Shown: positions 7,961 to 13,719, counted from the first letter of the stretch. The stretch: 20,962 bases of DNA from Firmicutes bacterium UBA4916 (GCA_002398845.1 DHBY01000006.1:1-20962); one strand, 5' to 3'. Numbers and translations: made by a program. Notes: a model not told the origin generated them from the sequence alone.

Positions 7961-8030
7961 GTGAGGGGCAATTAGACTATCCCTCACTTTAATGAAAGAG
8001 AGGTGAAAGTCGAGTTTGTCTACTCGACAT
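7961..8030 (+). ncRNA. Intron domain VI plus apparent 3' extension
   Basis: Two hairpins follow domain V. The first is GTGAGGG (7961-7967) with CCCTCAC (7981-7987), with A7979 as a plausible branch point. The second is GTCGAGT (8009-8015) with ACTCGAC (8022-8028), followed by AT. A normal intron ends shortly after one such hairpin. Either the first is domain VI and bases 7988-8030 are a 3' extension, or the second is the terminal domain and the first is an insertion. Confidence 0.55.
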
Positions 8031-8034
8031 TTTT

Positions 8035-8793
8035 ATGCCAAGAAGACCAAGAGAGAAAAGCAGTACAGGAATATATCATGTAATGCTTAGGGGAATAAAC
8101 GGACAAACAATATTTAAAGATAATGAAGATTATGAGAAACTAATCCAAACAATTGCAGATTATAAAAAAGTATGTGAATATGAGATATATGCTTATTGCC
8201 TTATGACCAATCACATACATTTGCTAATAAAAGAAGGAAAAGATGAGTTAGGAATAGTTTTCCGAAGAATCGGGGCTAGTTATGTGCACTGGTACAACTG
8301 GAAGCACAAAAGAAACGGACATTTATTTCAAGATAGATATAAAAGCGAGCCAGTAGAGGATGATAAATATTTCTTAACAGTACTTAGATATATTCACCAA
8401 AATCCAATTAAAGCAGGCATTGAAAATGATATAAAAGAATATCCCTGGAGCAGCTATAATGAATACTTAGGTAAGGATGGCATTTGTGATAAGAAGTTTG
8501 CATTAGTTTTTTTTGCAGATGATGAAAAAGGAGCGTTAGAATTATTTAAAAAATTCAACAGTAAAGAAAATGATGATAAATGCCTTGATTACGAAGAATC
8601 AATTAGGATAGACGATATAGAAGCAAGGAAAATAATAATAAAAGTAGCTGGAATAGATGATATAAGTCAAATACGCAGTTTTGAAAAAGAGAAAAGGGAT
8701 AAAGTAATTAAAAAATTAAAGAATAGAGGACTATCAATAAGACAAATAGAGAGGCTAACAGGGATTAGCTTTAGTGTAATAAGAAGGATATGA
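8035..8793 (+). CDS. REP-associated tyrosine transposase (RAYT, Y1 family)
   Basis: A 252-residue Y1 single-strand transposase. The N-terminus MPRRPREKSSTGIYHVMLRG is characteristic of the RAYT group. The metal-binding HUH motif is NHIHLL (His60, His62) and the likely nucleophile is Tyr119 in VLRYIHQNPIKAG. The C-terminal region (about 228-252, GLSIRQIERLTGIS) looks like a helix-turn-helix. The reading frame is complete. Such proteins cut and rejoin short palindromic repeats and are thought to spread REP elements; here inverted palindromes flank the unit. The native binding site is separated from the ATG by the group II intron, with only TTTT left between the intron and ATG. The TGA stop lies inside the right palindrome. 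Confidence 0.9.
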   Translation: MPRRPREKSSTGIYHVMLRGINGQTIFKDNEDYEKLIQTIADYKKVCEYEIYAYCLMTNHIHLLIKEGKDELGIVFRRIGASYVHWYNWKHKRNGHLFQDRYKSEPVEDDKYFLTVLRYIHQNPIKAGIENDIKEYPWSSYNEYLGKDGICDKKFALVFFADDEKGALELFKKFNSKENDDKCLDYEESIRIDDIEARKIIIKVAGIDDISQIRSFEKEKRDKVIKKLKNRGLSIRQIERLTGISFSVIRRI

Positions 8794-8820
8794 CACAAGA
8801 GAACCATCCCCTTGTGTCAT
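8790..8820. repeat. Right palindromic repeat of the RAYT unit
   Basis: A perfect 10-bp inverted repeat: ATGACACAAG (8790-8799), an 11-nt loop AGAACCATCCC, then CTTGTGTCAT (8811-8820). It is an inverted copy of the repeat at 6061-6087 and contains the transposase stop codon TGA (8791-8793). Confidence 0.85.
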
Positions 8821-8880
8821 GCGAAAATTCCTCAAATTGCCTTGTATGTATCAATACATTAGGGAAAAAATATATACGAG

Positions 8881-9045
8881 GTGATAAAAATAAAGGACAA
8901 AGATAATGAAAGAAAAATTGATGAAAATTTTTTCAATCAAATGAACTATGAAATAGCAGCCGAACATGGTATAGTCGATAATGAAGAGATGAAAAACAAT
9001 AAAAAATTGAAAAATTGGAGCAAAGAAAATAAAAAGAAAAAGTAA
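8881..9045 (+). CDS. Small hydrophilic spore-protein-like gene, copy A
   Basis: An open frame of 54 codons from GTG 8881 to TAA 9043-9045. The core IDENFFNQMNYEIAAEHGI resembles the first conserved helix of alpha/beta-type small acid-soluble spore proteins (the NQMKYEIASEFGV pattern), but the second SASP half is absent and the tail is lysine-rich (KNWSKENKKKK). The start is odd. GAGGTG with the right spacing precedes an ATA codon at 8890 (IKDKDNERK), where an ATG would be expected. The alternative GTG at 8881 is itself part of that binding site. Either the start codon has mutated or a GTG/ATA start is used. A 133-bp near-identical copy lies at 13521-13653. The SASP link is tentative. Confidence 0.5.
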   Translation: MIKIKDKDNERKIDENFFNQMNYEIAAEHGIVDNEEMKNNKKLKNWSKENKKKK

Positions 9046-9093
9046 AATAATTTTTTATTTCAATTTGGAGTTTATATTATTTTAATGGCTATA

Positions 9094-9129
9094 AAGAGGT
9101 TATGTTGGAGGGCGCAGACATAACCTCTT
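9094..9129. repeat. Perfect 12-bp hairpin without T-tract
   Basis: AAGAGGTTATGT (9094-9105) and ACATAACCTCTT (9118-9129) with loop TGGAGGGCGCAG. The bases that follow are AAAATTG, so it is a poor terminator on the plus strand. It could be another REP-like palindrome or an RNA-stabilising stem after the small gene. Confidence 0.6.
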
Positions 9130-9238
9130 AAAATTGTTTAGATAATTGCAGTATGAATTTCCTAAAATAAAACGGCTTATCCTTGTACCCCTTTTTTAAC
9201 TTCTCTTTTAGGTAATAAACAATTGGGTATATTTTAAT

Positions 9239-9267
9239 TAGACAACGAATAATTCTAATATTATATA
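9239..9267 (+). promoter_or_regulatory. Possible promoter of the sigma-54 regulator gene
   Basis: TAGACA at 9239-9244, a 17-nt spacer and TATATA at 9262-9267, about 55 nt before the GTG start. Both hexamers are approximate matches. The remainder of the 9046-9324 gap is AT-rich with nothing else I can name apart from the hairpin at 9094-9129. Confidence 0.35.
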
Positions 9268-9324
9268 AGGATAATATTTAGGATTTATGCTAGTATTAAT
9301 TTGACATAAAGGAGTGCTGTAATA

Positions 9325-11088
9325 GTGGATTTACGGGAAAACTCTCAATATATACAAAAAGTCGTGGAAGTTATATCAAGTGTTTTAGAAGTTGATGTAA
9401 CAATTGTGGATCATGAACTAGTTAGAATTGCAGCAACAGGAGAATATATAGACCGTATTGGTGAAAATATAGCAGGAAGCTCTGCATTTTCAAAAACCAT
9501 GAATGAGAAAGAATATATTATTATAGACGATACCAGTAAAAATAGGCAATGTACAGCTTGCAAGTATTATGGGATTTGCAATGAATATGCTCTTATGTGT
9601 TTTCCTATAATTTATAAAGAAAATTGTATAGGTGTAATAGGTCTTATAGCATTTAGCGAAAGGCAAAGAAATATAATAGAAAATAAAAAGCAATATTTAA
9701 TTAGTTTTATAAACAACATGAGTGATTTAATAATATTAAAGGCAATACAAAAAGATACTTCCAATAGATTGACCTTACTTACAAAGCAATTACAGGCTAT
9801 TATTAACTCATGTGAAAATGGAATTATATTAGTAAATAGTAATGGGGTTATATTAAAATACAATACTTCTGCAAAAGAAAAAATTGGATTAACCGAAGAT
9901 GATATAAACAATGTAAATATTGAAACCTTATTACCAGCAATAAATGCAAGGGAAATTTTAAAACAGGGATTAAATATAAGAAATAGGGAATTTATATATA
10001 AAAAAAATAAAAAGTGTATACGTGGGATATATAATGCAGAATTAGTAGGAGATGAAGGCGAGACTAAGGGATTAGTTATTATATTTAAATTTATTAAAGA
10101 AATAATTGAAGCTTATAATGTAGTTACAAATGATTTAAGCACAATAGGATTTAAAGATATTTTAGGAGAAAGCCCGTCAATAGTTGAAACTAAAAAAATA
10201 GCCCTTAAGGCTTCTCAATCCAGCTCTACCATATTAATTACAGGGGAAAGCGGTACGGGGAAAGATTTATTTGCAAGAGCCATACATTCTAATAGTGATA
10301 GGAGAAACAATCCTTTTATTGCGGTAAATTGTGCTGCTATACCTGAAAATCTTTTAGAAAGTGAATTATTTGGGTATGAAAATGGAGCTTTTACAGGAGC
10401 TAAAAGAGGAGGAAAAATTGGCAAATTTGAATTGGCCAATACTGGAACTATTTTTTTAGATGAAATAGGAGATTTAAAATTAAACTTACAGGCAAAACTA
10501 TTGAGAGTTATTCAGGAAAGAGAAGTGGAAAGAATAGGAGGGAATAGTCCCATTCCCTTAGATATAAGAATTATTGCTGCAACTAATAAGAATTTAGAAA
10601 AAAAGGTAGCTAATGGAGAGTTTAGAGAAGATTTATATTATAGATTAAATGTAATCCCAATATATATAGAACCCCTTAGAAATAGGGTGGAAGACATTGA
10701 AGAATTATCAAGGTTTTTATTAAAAAAATATGCCTTAAAATTGGACAAGGAGGTATCGGGGTTTACTGAAGAGGTAATGGATATATTTAGAAATTACAAA
10801 TGGCCCGGAAATGTAAGAGAGTTGGAAAATATTATAGAATACTCCATTAATATGGCCACTGAAAACATGATTACAATAAAAAATTTACCAGAACAATTTA
10901 AAAGTACAAAAGTCCAAGATCAAAATTTTAAAATTAGAACATTAAAAGAAATTGAAAAAGAAGAAATTGAAAAAGCCATTAAAAAATATGGCATGGATAA
11001 AATAGGAATGAAAGAAATTACCGAATCTTTAGGTGTAAGTAGAGCTACTATATATAGAAAAATTAGAGAATACAAGATAGAAACTTAA
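9325..11088 (+). CDS. Sigma-54-dependent enhancer-binding regulator with four-Cys sensor domain (CdsR/PrdR-like)
   Basis: A 587-residue activator in three parts. Residues 1-145 form a GAF-like sensor containing Cys76, Cys79, Cys85 and Cys92 (C-x2-C-x5-C-x6-C), suited to metal, Fe-S or thiol sensing. Residues about 150-265 are a PAS domain. Residues 275-520 are the AAA+ module, with Walker A GESGTGKD (307-314), the sigma-54-contacting GAFTGA loop (354-359) and Walker B TIFLDEI. A Fis-type helix-turn-helix occupies about 555-583. Start is GTG with AAAGGAG about 10 nt upstream. It lies next to an intact -24/-12 promoter and a TcyP-type cystine symporter, so a role in cysteine-responsive control like that of C. 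difficile CdsR is likely; this is inference from context. Confidence 0.88.
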   Translation: MDLRENSQYIQKVVEVISSVLEVDVTIVDHELVRIAATGEYIDRIGENIAGSSAFSKTMNEKEYIIIDDTSKNRQCTACKYYGICNEYALMCFPIIYKENCIGVIGLIAFSERQRNIIENKKQYLISFINNMSDLIILKAIQKDTSNRLTLLTKQLQAIINSCENGIILVNSNGVILKYNTSAKEKIGLTEDDINNVNIETLLPAINAREILKQGLNIRNREFIYKKNKKCIRGIYNAELVGDEGETKGLVIIFKFIKEIIEAYNVVTNDLSTIGFKDILGESPSIVETKKIALKASQSSSTILITGESGTGKDLFARAIHSNSDRRNNPFIAVNCAAIPENLLESELFGYENGAFTGAKRGGKIGKFELANTGTIFLDEIGDLKLNLQAKLLRVIQEREVERIGGNSPIPLDIRIIAATNKNLEKKVANGEFREDLYYRLNVIPIYIEPLRNRVEDIEELSRFLLKKYALKLDKEVSGFTEEVMDIFRNYKWPGNVRELENIIEYSINMATENMITIKNLPEQFKSTKVQDQNFKIRTLKEIEKEEIEKAIKKYGMDKIGMKEITESLGVSRATIYRKIREYKIET

Positions 11089-11094
11089 AGACAA

Positions 11095-11107
11095 TCTCAA
11101 AATGAGA
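11095..11107 (+). promoter_or_regulatory. Candidate activator-binding site 1
   Basis: TCTCAAAATGAGA, a short palindrome 7 nt after the regulator stop. Its TCAAAATGAGA half recurs at 11204-11214 and, inverted, at 11232-11242. It lies about 220 nt upstream of the predicted sigma-54 transcription start, within the range for enhancer sites. Confidence 0.5.
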
Positions 11108-11197
11108 ATATGCTCAAAGCTAATTCCTGACAGAGGTAGATAAATAAATAAGGAATATAAAATAAGAAATATAATAGAAAAGGACAAAAAACCAATT

Positions 11198-11248
11198 TAA
11201 GTATCAAAATGAGACTAAGTCCCTGTTATATTCTCATTTTGATACTTA
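11198..11248. promoter_or_regulatory. Long palindrome with two inverted activator-site copies
   Basis: A perfect 17-bp inverted repeat (11198-11214 with 11232-11248, arms TAAGTATCAAAATGAGA) around a 17-nt loop containing AAGTCCCTGT. Each arm carries TCAAAATGAGA. No T-tract follows, so termination is unlikely. It lies about 75-125 nt upstream of the predicted sigma-54 start, so it fits an enhancer site for the adjacent regulator. The loop's ACAGGGAC (on the complement) also resembles the GGGACAG core of the REP palindromes, so a repeat origin is an alternative. Confidence 0.5.
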
Positions 11249-11295
11249 TGGAAACAAATATGGAATTAAATTGTCCATTAATACAGATTATCTCT

Positions 11296-11312
11296 TTGGC
11301 ACGATTATTGCT
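11296..11312 (+). promoter_or_regulatory. Sigma-54 (-24/-12) promoter
   Basis: TTGGCACGATTATTGCT is a near-perfect match to the TTGGCACG-N4-TTGC consensus. The GG (11298-11299) and GC (11310-11311) are separated by exactly 10 nt. Transcription would start near 11323, reading through the remnant at 11376 into the cystine symporter and selenoprotein genes. Confidence 0.88.
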
Positions 11313-11375
11313 TTATTATAGAGTGATGGTACATATTATTTAAGTATAATTAAATATTTTAAGGGGGCGATGTAT

Positions 11376-11530
11376 ATGAATGCTAGTGTTATTGAGAAAC
11401 TATGAAAAAGCATATGAAATTGGTGCAATTAGTCCTTTAGATAGAATTGTAGGGGCTACAAGTGGCAATGCTGGCATTTCCTGATGATAAAAAATATTTA
11501 AGTACTAATTTAATGAAAGAGGATTATTAA
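11376..11530 (+). pseudogene. Collapsed cysteine-synthase-like (PLP enzyme) remnant
   Basis: A good binding site (AAGGGGGCG) and ATG 11376 start MNASVIEKL, then TGA. In other frames two recognisable pieces follow. NYEKAYEIGAISPLDRIVGATSGNAG matches the helix and PLP-phosphate-binding TSGN segment of cysteine synthase (there KPGDTIVEATSGNTG). FPDDKKYLSTNLMKEDY, ending in TAA at 11528-11530, matches the C-terminal LPDTGERYLST tail. Together they cover about 50 of some 300 residues, so the gene appears to have lost most of its sequence in at least two internal deletions. CysK-type enzymes make or degrade cysteine, fitting the neighbours. The family call is from motif memory on short pieces. Confidence 0.6.
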
Positions 11531-11589
11531 ATCTTATAAATGTAACCATTGCTTATAAATATTGATATTATTTTAGAGGGGGAAAAATT

Positions 11590-12975
11590 ATGAACACAAC
11601 TTTATCTGTATTAATTAATGTTCTAGTAATGATTGCTATAGTTTATGTTTTATCATTTTTAAAAAAGAAAAATTATTCTTTTACTGTAAGAGTTCTTTTG
11701 GCTATGGCATTAGGTATAATTTTTGGTGCTGTACTTCAATTAACATTTGGAGCAAGCTCTGATGTAGTTAAGCAATCTAATGATTGGTTTGCAATTATAG
11801 GTACAGGTTATGTAAGACTATTAAAAATGATTGTTATTCCACTAATTTTTGTATCTATTATAGGTGCAATAATAAACCAAGATTCTGAAAACTTAGGGAA
11901 AATGGCTACTCAAATAATCGCGGTATTAGTAATTACAGCAGCTATTGCAGCTTTTGTTGGTGCTGTAACCACCAGTGCATTTAACCTTACAGCAGAAGGC
12001 CTCCAATCGGGGGAAACGGAACAAGAAGCTGGTGAAAATCTAGAAATTCGTTTGGAGGATTATAAAGCTAAATCCATTCAAGAACAAATAGTTGAGATTA
12101 TTCCAGCTAACCCCTTTTATGCAATGACTGGTCAGGGAAGTTCAGCTACTTTATCTGTAGTATTTTTTGCAGCTTTAATTTCATTAGCAACTATAGGAGT
12201 AAGAAGAACAAATCCAAAAGCAGCAGAGACCTTTACGAATTTTATAAATGCAATTCATGATATAGTAATGAGAATGGTTAACATGATATTAAGATTAACT
12301 CCTTATGGAGTATTGGCACTTATGACTAAAATGGTATCTACTAGTGACTTTAAAGAAATATTAAGGCTTATTAATTTTGTAATAGCATCATATGTAGCCT
12401 TATTAATAGTATTTGTTATTCACTTAATAATTTTAGCTATATTTGGGCTAAATCCAGTAAAATATGTAAAGAAATCGGGAACAGCATTAATGTTTGCTTT
12501 CAGTTCCAGATCTTCTGCTGGGGCTTTGCCAATTAATATAGATACACAAATAAATAAACTAGGTGTGCCAGAAGGCCATGCTAATTTAGCAGCATCCCTT
12601 GGTACTAGTATTGGACAAAATGGTTGTGCAGGAGTTTATCCAGCTATGCTTGCAGTAATGATTGCACCAACTGTGGGAATCAATCCTATGGCTCCAGCTT
12701 TTCTAATTAAATTAGTTATTGTTACTGCCTTATCTTCCTTTGGTATTGCTGGTGTTGGAGGAGGAGCTACATTTGCAGCTTTAACTGTTTTATCAATAAT
12801 GGGTTTACCTGTTGGATTAGCAGGACTTTTAATAGCTATAGAACCTTTAATAGATATGGGTAGAACTCTAGTTAATGTAAGTGATTCTATGGTAGCAGGA
12901 TTAGTTTCTAGTAAGCTTATGGGAGAATTAAATATGGATGTATATAATAGTGATATAAAAGCAGAATCTAAGTAG
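11590..12975 (+). CDS. tcyP: L-cystine symporter, DAACS family (TcyP-type)
   Basis: A 461-residue membrane transporter with about eight to ten hydrophobic segments. It has the dicarboxylate/amino acid:cation symporter signatures: MIVIPLIFVSIIGAI near residue 80, AFSSRSSAGALPINID near 300 (the serine-rich hairpin loop 1), GTSIGQNGCAGVYPAM (the NMDGT-like transport motif, modified as in TcyP), and the final IEPLIDMGRTLVNVSDSMVAG. The overall pattern matches Bacillus TcyP and E. coli YdjN, which import cystine. The start has GAGGGGG about 8 nt upstream. It is the first intact gene downstream of the sigma-54 promoter, and the selenoprotein gene follows 11 nt after its stop. Confidence 0.85.
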   Translation: MNTTLSVLINVLVMIAIVYVLSFLKKKNYSFTVRVLLAMALGIIFGAVLQLTFGASSDVVKQSNDWFAIIGTGYVRLLKMIVIPLIFVSIIGAIINQDSENLGKMATQIIAVLVITAAIAAFVGAVTTSAFNLTAEGLQSGETEQEAGENLEIRLEDYKAKSIQEQIVEIIPANPFYAMTGQGSSATLSVVFFAALISLATIGVRRTNPKAAETFTNFINAIHDIVMRMVNMILRLTPYGVLALMTKMVSTSDFKEILRLINFVIASYVALLIVFVIHLIILAIFGLNPVKYVKKSGTALMFAFSSRSSAGALPINIDTQINKLGVPEGHANLAASLGTSIGQNGCAGVYPAMLAVMIAPTVGINPMAPAFLIKLVIVTALSSFGIAGVGGGATFAALTVLSIMGLPVGLAGLLIAIEPLIDMGRTLVNVSDSMVAGLVSSKLMGELNMDVYNSDIKAESK

Positions 12976-12986
12976 GAGGGAAGAGT

Positions 12987-13271
12987 ATGAAAATAACAAT
13001 TGATTCTAAAACCCTAGATTTTATAAAATCTAAGGGAGAAAAATCTGTAGTAGTGTGGTTAGAAGGATGTTCTTCTTGAGGAGGCAAAGAACCTCAACCA
13101 TCAGTTAAGATGGGAAAACCAGAAGATATGGAAGATTACGATGAATACAAGGTATCTGATATTAATGTGTATGTAAGATGTGATATTAAAGCGAAAAATG
13201 ATGAACTTAAAATCAAATATTCTAAGATATTGTGGAATGAGAAACTTACAGTTGAAGGCATGCTATTTTAA
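12987..13271 (+). CDS. Selenoprotein of the CC/Se (HesB-like) motif family, in-frame TGA decoded as Sec
   Basis: ATG 12987 (GGAGGG 7-8 nt upstream) opens a frame of 94 residues ending in TAA at 13269-13271, interrupted once by TGA at 13077-13079. Reading that TGA as selenocysteine gives EGCSSUGGKEPQPSVKMGKP, with Cys28 and Sec31 forming a CxxU redox pair. The protein before and after the TGA forms one coherent fold: a short N-terminal helix, VVVWLEG, then YDEYKVSDINVYV and a lysine-rich C-terminal strand. Homologues in clostridia carry CC/CxxC-type motifs here and are annotated as CC/Se motif proteins related to HesB/IscA; their role is unproven. Being in the cystine-symporter operon suggests a thiol or Se/S redox task. 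Confidence 0.82.
13077..13113 (+). promoter_or_regulatory. Candidate bacterial SECIS element
   Basis: Starting at the UGA, a short stem UGAGG/CCUCA (13077-13081 with 13092-13096) is possible. A better-placed apical hairpin, CCATC (13098-13102) and GATGG (13109-13113) around loop AGTTAA with a G and two Us, lies about 20-36 nt after the UGA. That is the usual distance for SelB binding in bacteria. The folding was done by eye. Confidence 0.55.
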
Positions 13272-13369
13272 AAAATTGGTATAGCGTAAGGGAGAAATTT
13301 AGTAAGTTTTAACCTTATGGAAAGAAACAACAAGATATACAAAAGAAAACAAATACATTAAAAAAGCCA

Positions 13370-13417
13370 AAGGGATGTTATGTTTATTATAAAACATAAC
13401 ATCCCTTATTTTTCCCC
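13370..13417. terminator. Strong bidirectional terminator
   Basis: A perfect 16-bp stem (AAGGGATGTTATGTTT 13370-13385 with 13392-13407) and 6-nt loop. On the plus strand ATTTTTCC follows. On the minus strand TTGGCTTTTTT follows. It ends both the cystine/selenoprotein operon and a convergent minus-strand mini-ORF. Confidence 0.88.
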
Positions 13418-13505
13418 CTGCTTTCCATAGCCTTTTTAAAGGCTCCCAAAGGTCCAGTTCTAAATGAATCCCGGGTTTCCAAGATGTCATTTTTTTATTT
13501 TCCAC
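13387..13505 (-). pseudogene. Minus-strand mini-ORF broken at an A7 run
   Basis: On the minus strand, AAAAGAGG lies about 7-8 nt before GTG (13505-13503), followed by codons for ENKK and then seven A residues (complement of 13490-13496). As written, the frame runs into MTSWKPG and through the terminator. With one extra A it becomes a compact 39-residue protein, MENKKNDILETRDSFRTG continuing PLGAFKKAMESRGKNKGCYVL, whose TAA (13389-13387) lies in the terminator loop. The convergent terminator supports a real gene. I do not recognise the family. The region upstream is the truncated copy B, so its promoter is probably lost. Confidence 0.4.
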
Positions 13506-13520
13506 AATCTCGCCTCTTTT

Positions 13521-13653
13521 AAAAATCGATGAAAAATTTTTCAATCAAATGAACTATGAAATAGCAGCCGAACATGGTATAGTAGATAATGAAGAAATGA
13601 AAAACAATAAAAAATTGAAAAATTGGAGCAAAGAAAATAAAAAGAAAAAATAA
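13521..13653 (+). pseudogene. Truncated second copy (B) of the small spore-protein-like gene
   Basis: This 133-bp stretch matches 8913-9045 without gaps and with five substitutions, four silent and one Asn-to-Lys (GAAAAT to GAAAAA). Similarity stops exactly at the TAA on the right and at the join to the minus mini-ORF on the left. The first codons and ribosome binding site are missing and no ATG precedes the conserved core, so it is probably not translated. Confidence 0.75.
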
Positions 13654-13683
13654 TCAAATGAAAGGGACAGCCCATTTCATTTG
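13651..13683. repeat. REP-like palindrome, TAATCAAATGAA type, copy 2
   Basis: CAAATGAAA (13655-13663) and TTTCATTTG (13675-13683) form a 9-bp stem around loop GGGACAGCCCA. The left arm TAATCAAATGAA is identical to the repeat at 4541. It supplies or shares the TAA stop of copy B. Confidence 0.7.
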
Positions 13684-13692
13684 CCTATTCTA

Positions 13693-13719
13693 TTTGAAGA
13701 ATTAGGATGGAGAATGTAA
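13693..13719 (+). pseudogene. ABC-exporter C-terminal tail fragment
   Basis: The bases encode FEELGWRM and TAA. Positions 13694-13718 match 4306-4330, the end of the second ABC exporter gene (IEELGWKM), with a single mismatch over 25 nt. No exporter sequence precedes it, so it looks like the surviving 3' end of a deleted or recombined exporter gene. It directly follows the REP copy. Confidence 0.55.

Larger units (their letters stand above)
6127..8030 (+). mobile_element. Group II intron with internal reverse transcriptase/maturase
   Basis: The 5' end GTGCGAC matches the bacterial GUGYG start. A structured, non-coding domain I-III region of about 370 nt precedes the maturase ORF, and a clear domain V follows it. 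EBS1 CACCTC (6323-6328) is perfectly complementary to the last six exon bases GAGGTG. EBS2 TAGTTAAT (6293-6300) pairs with ATTAATTA (6113-6120) over eight positions with one G-U pair. Together they fix the 5' splice site at 6126/6127. The 3' end is placed after ACTCGACAT (8030), which ends in the expected AY dinucleotide. An alternative 3' end near 7989-7993, just after the first post-domain-V hairpin, is possible. The intron is in the sense orientation relative to the transposase gene and is visibly less AT-rich than its surroundings. Confidence 0.88.

Noticed and set aside
11198..11248. Palindrome as terminator of the sigma-54 regulator gene
   Set aside because: The stem is AT-rich with a 17-nt loop and no T-tract follows. 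The repeated half-site motif fits protein binding or a REP better.
13077..13079. The TGA as a nonsense mutation making a pseudogene
   Set aside because: The frame continues coherently for 63 codons, the context is CxxU followed by GG, and a hairpin sits at the right distance. Selenocysteine is the better explanation.
13299..13544. An 81-codon minus-strand open frame over the scar region
   Set aside because: It reads through a 16-bp terminator stem and through part of copy B. A shorter frame-corrected mini-ORF ending in the terminator is a better reading.
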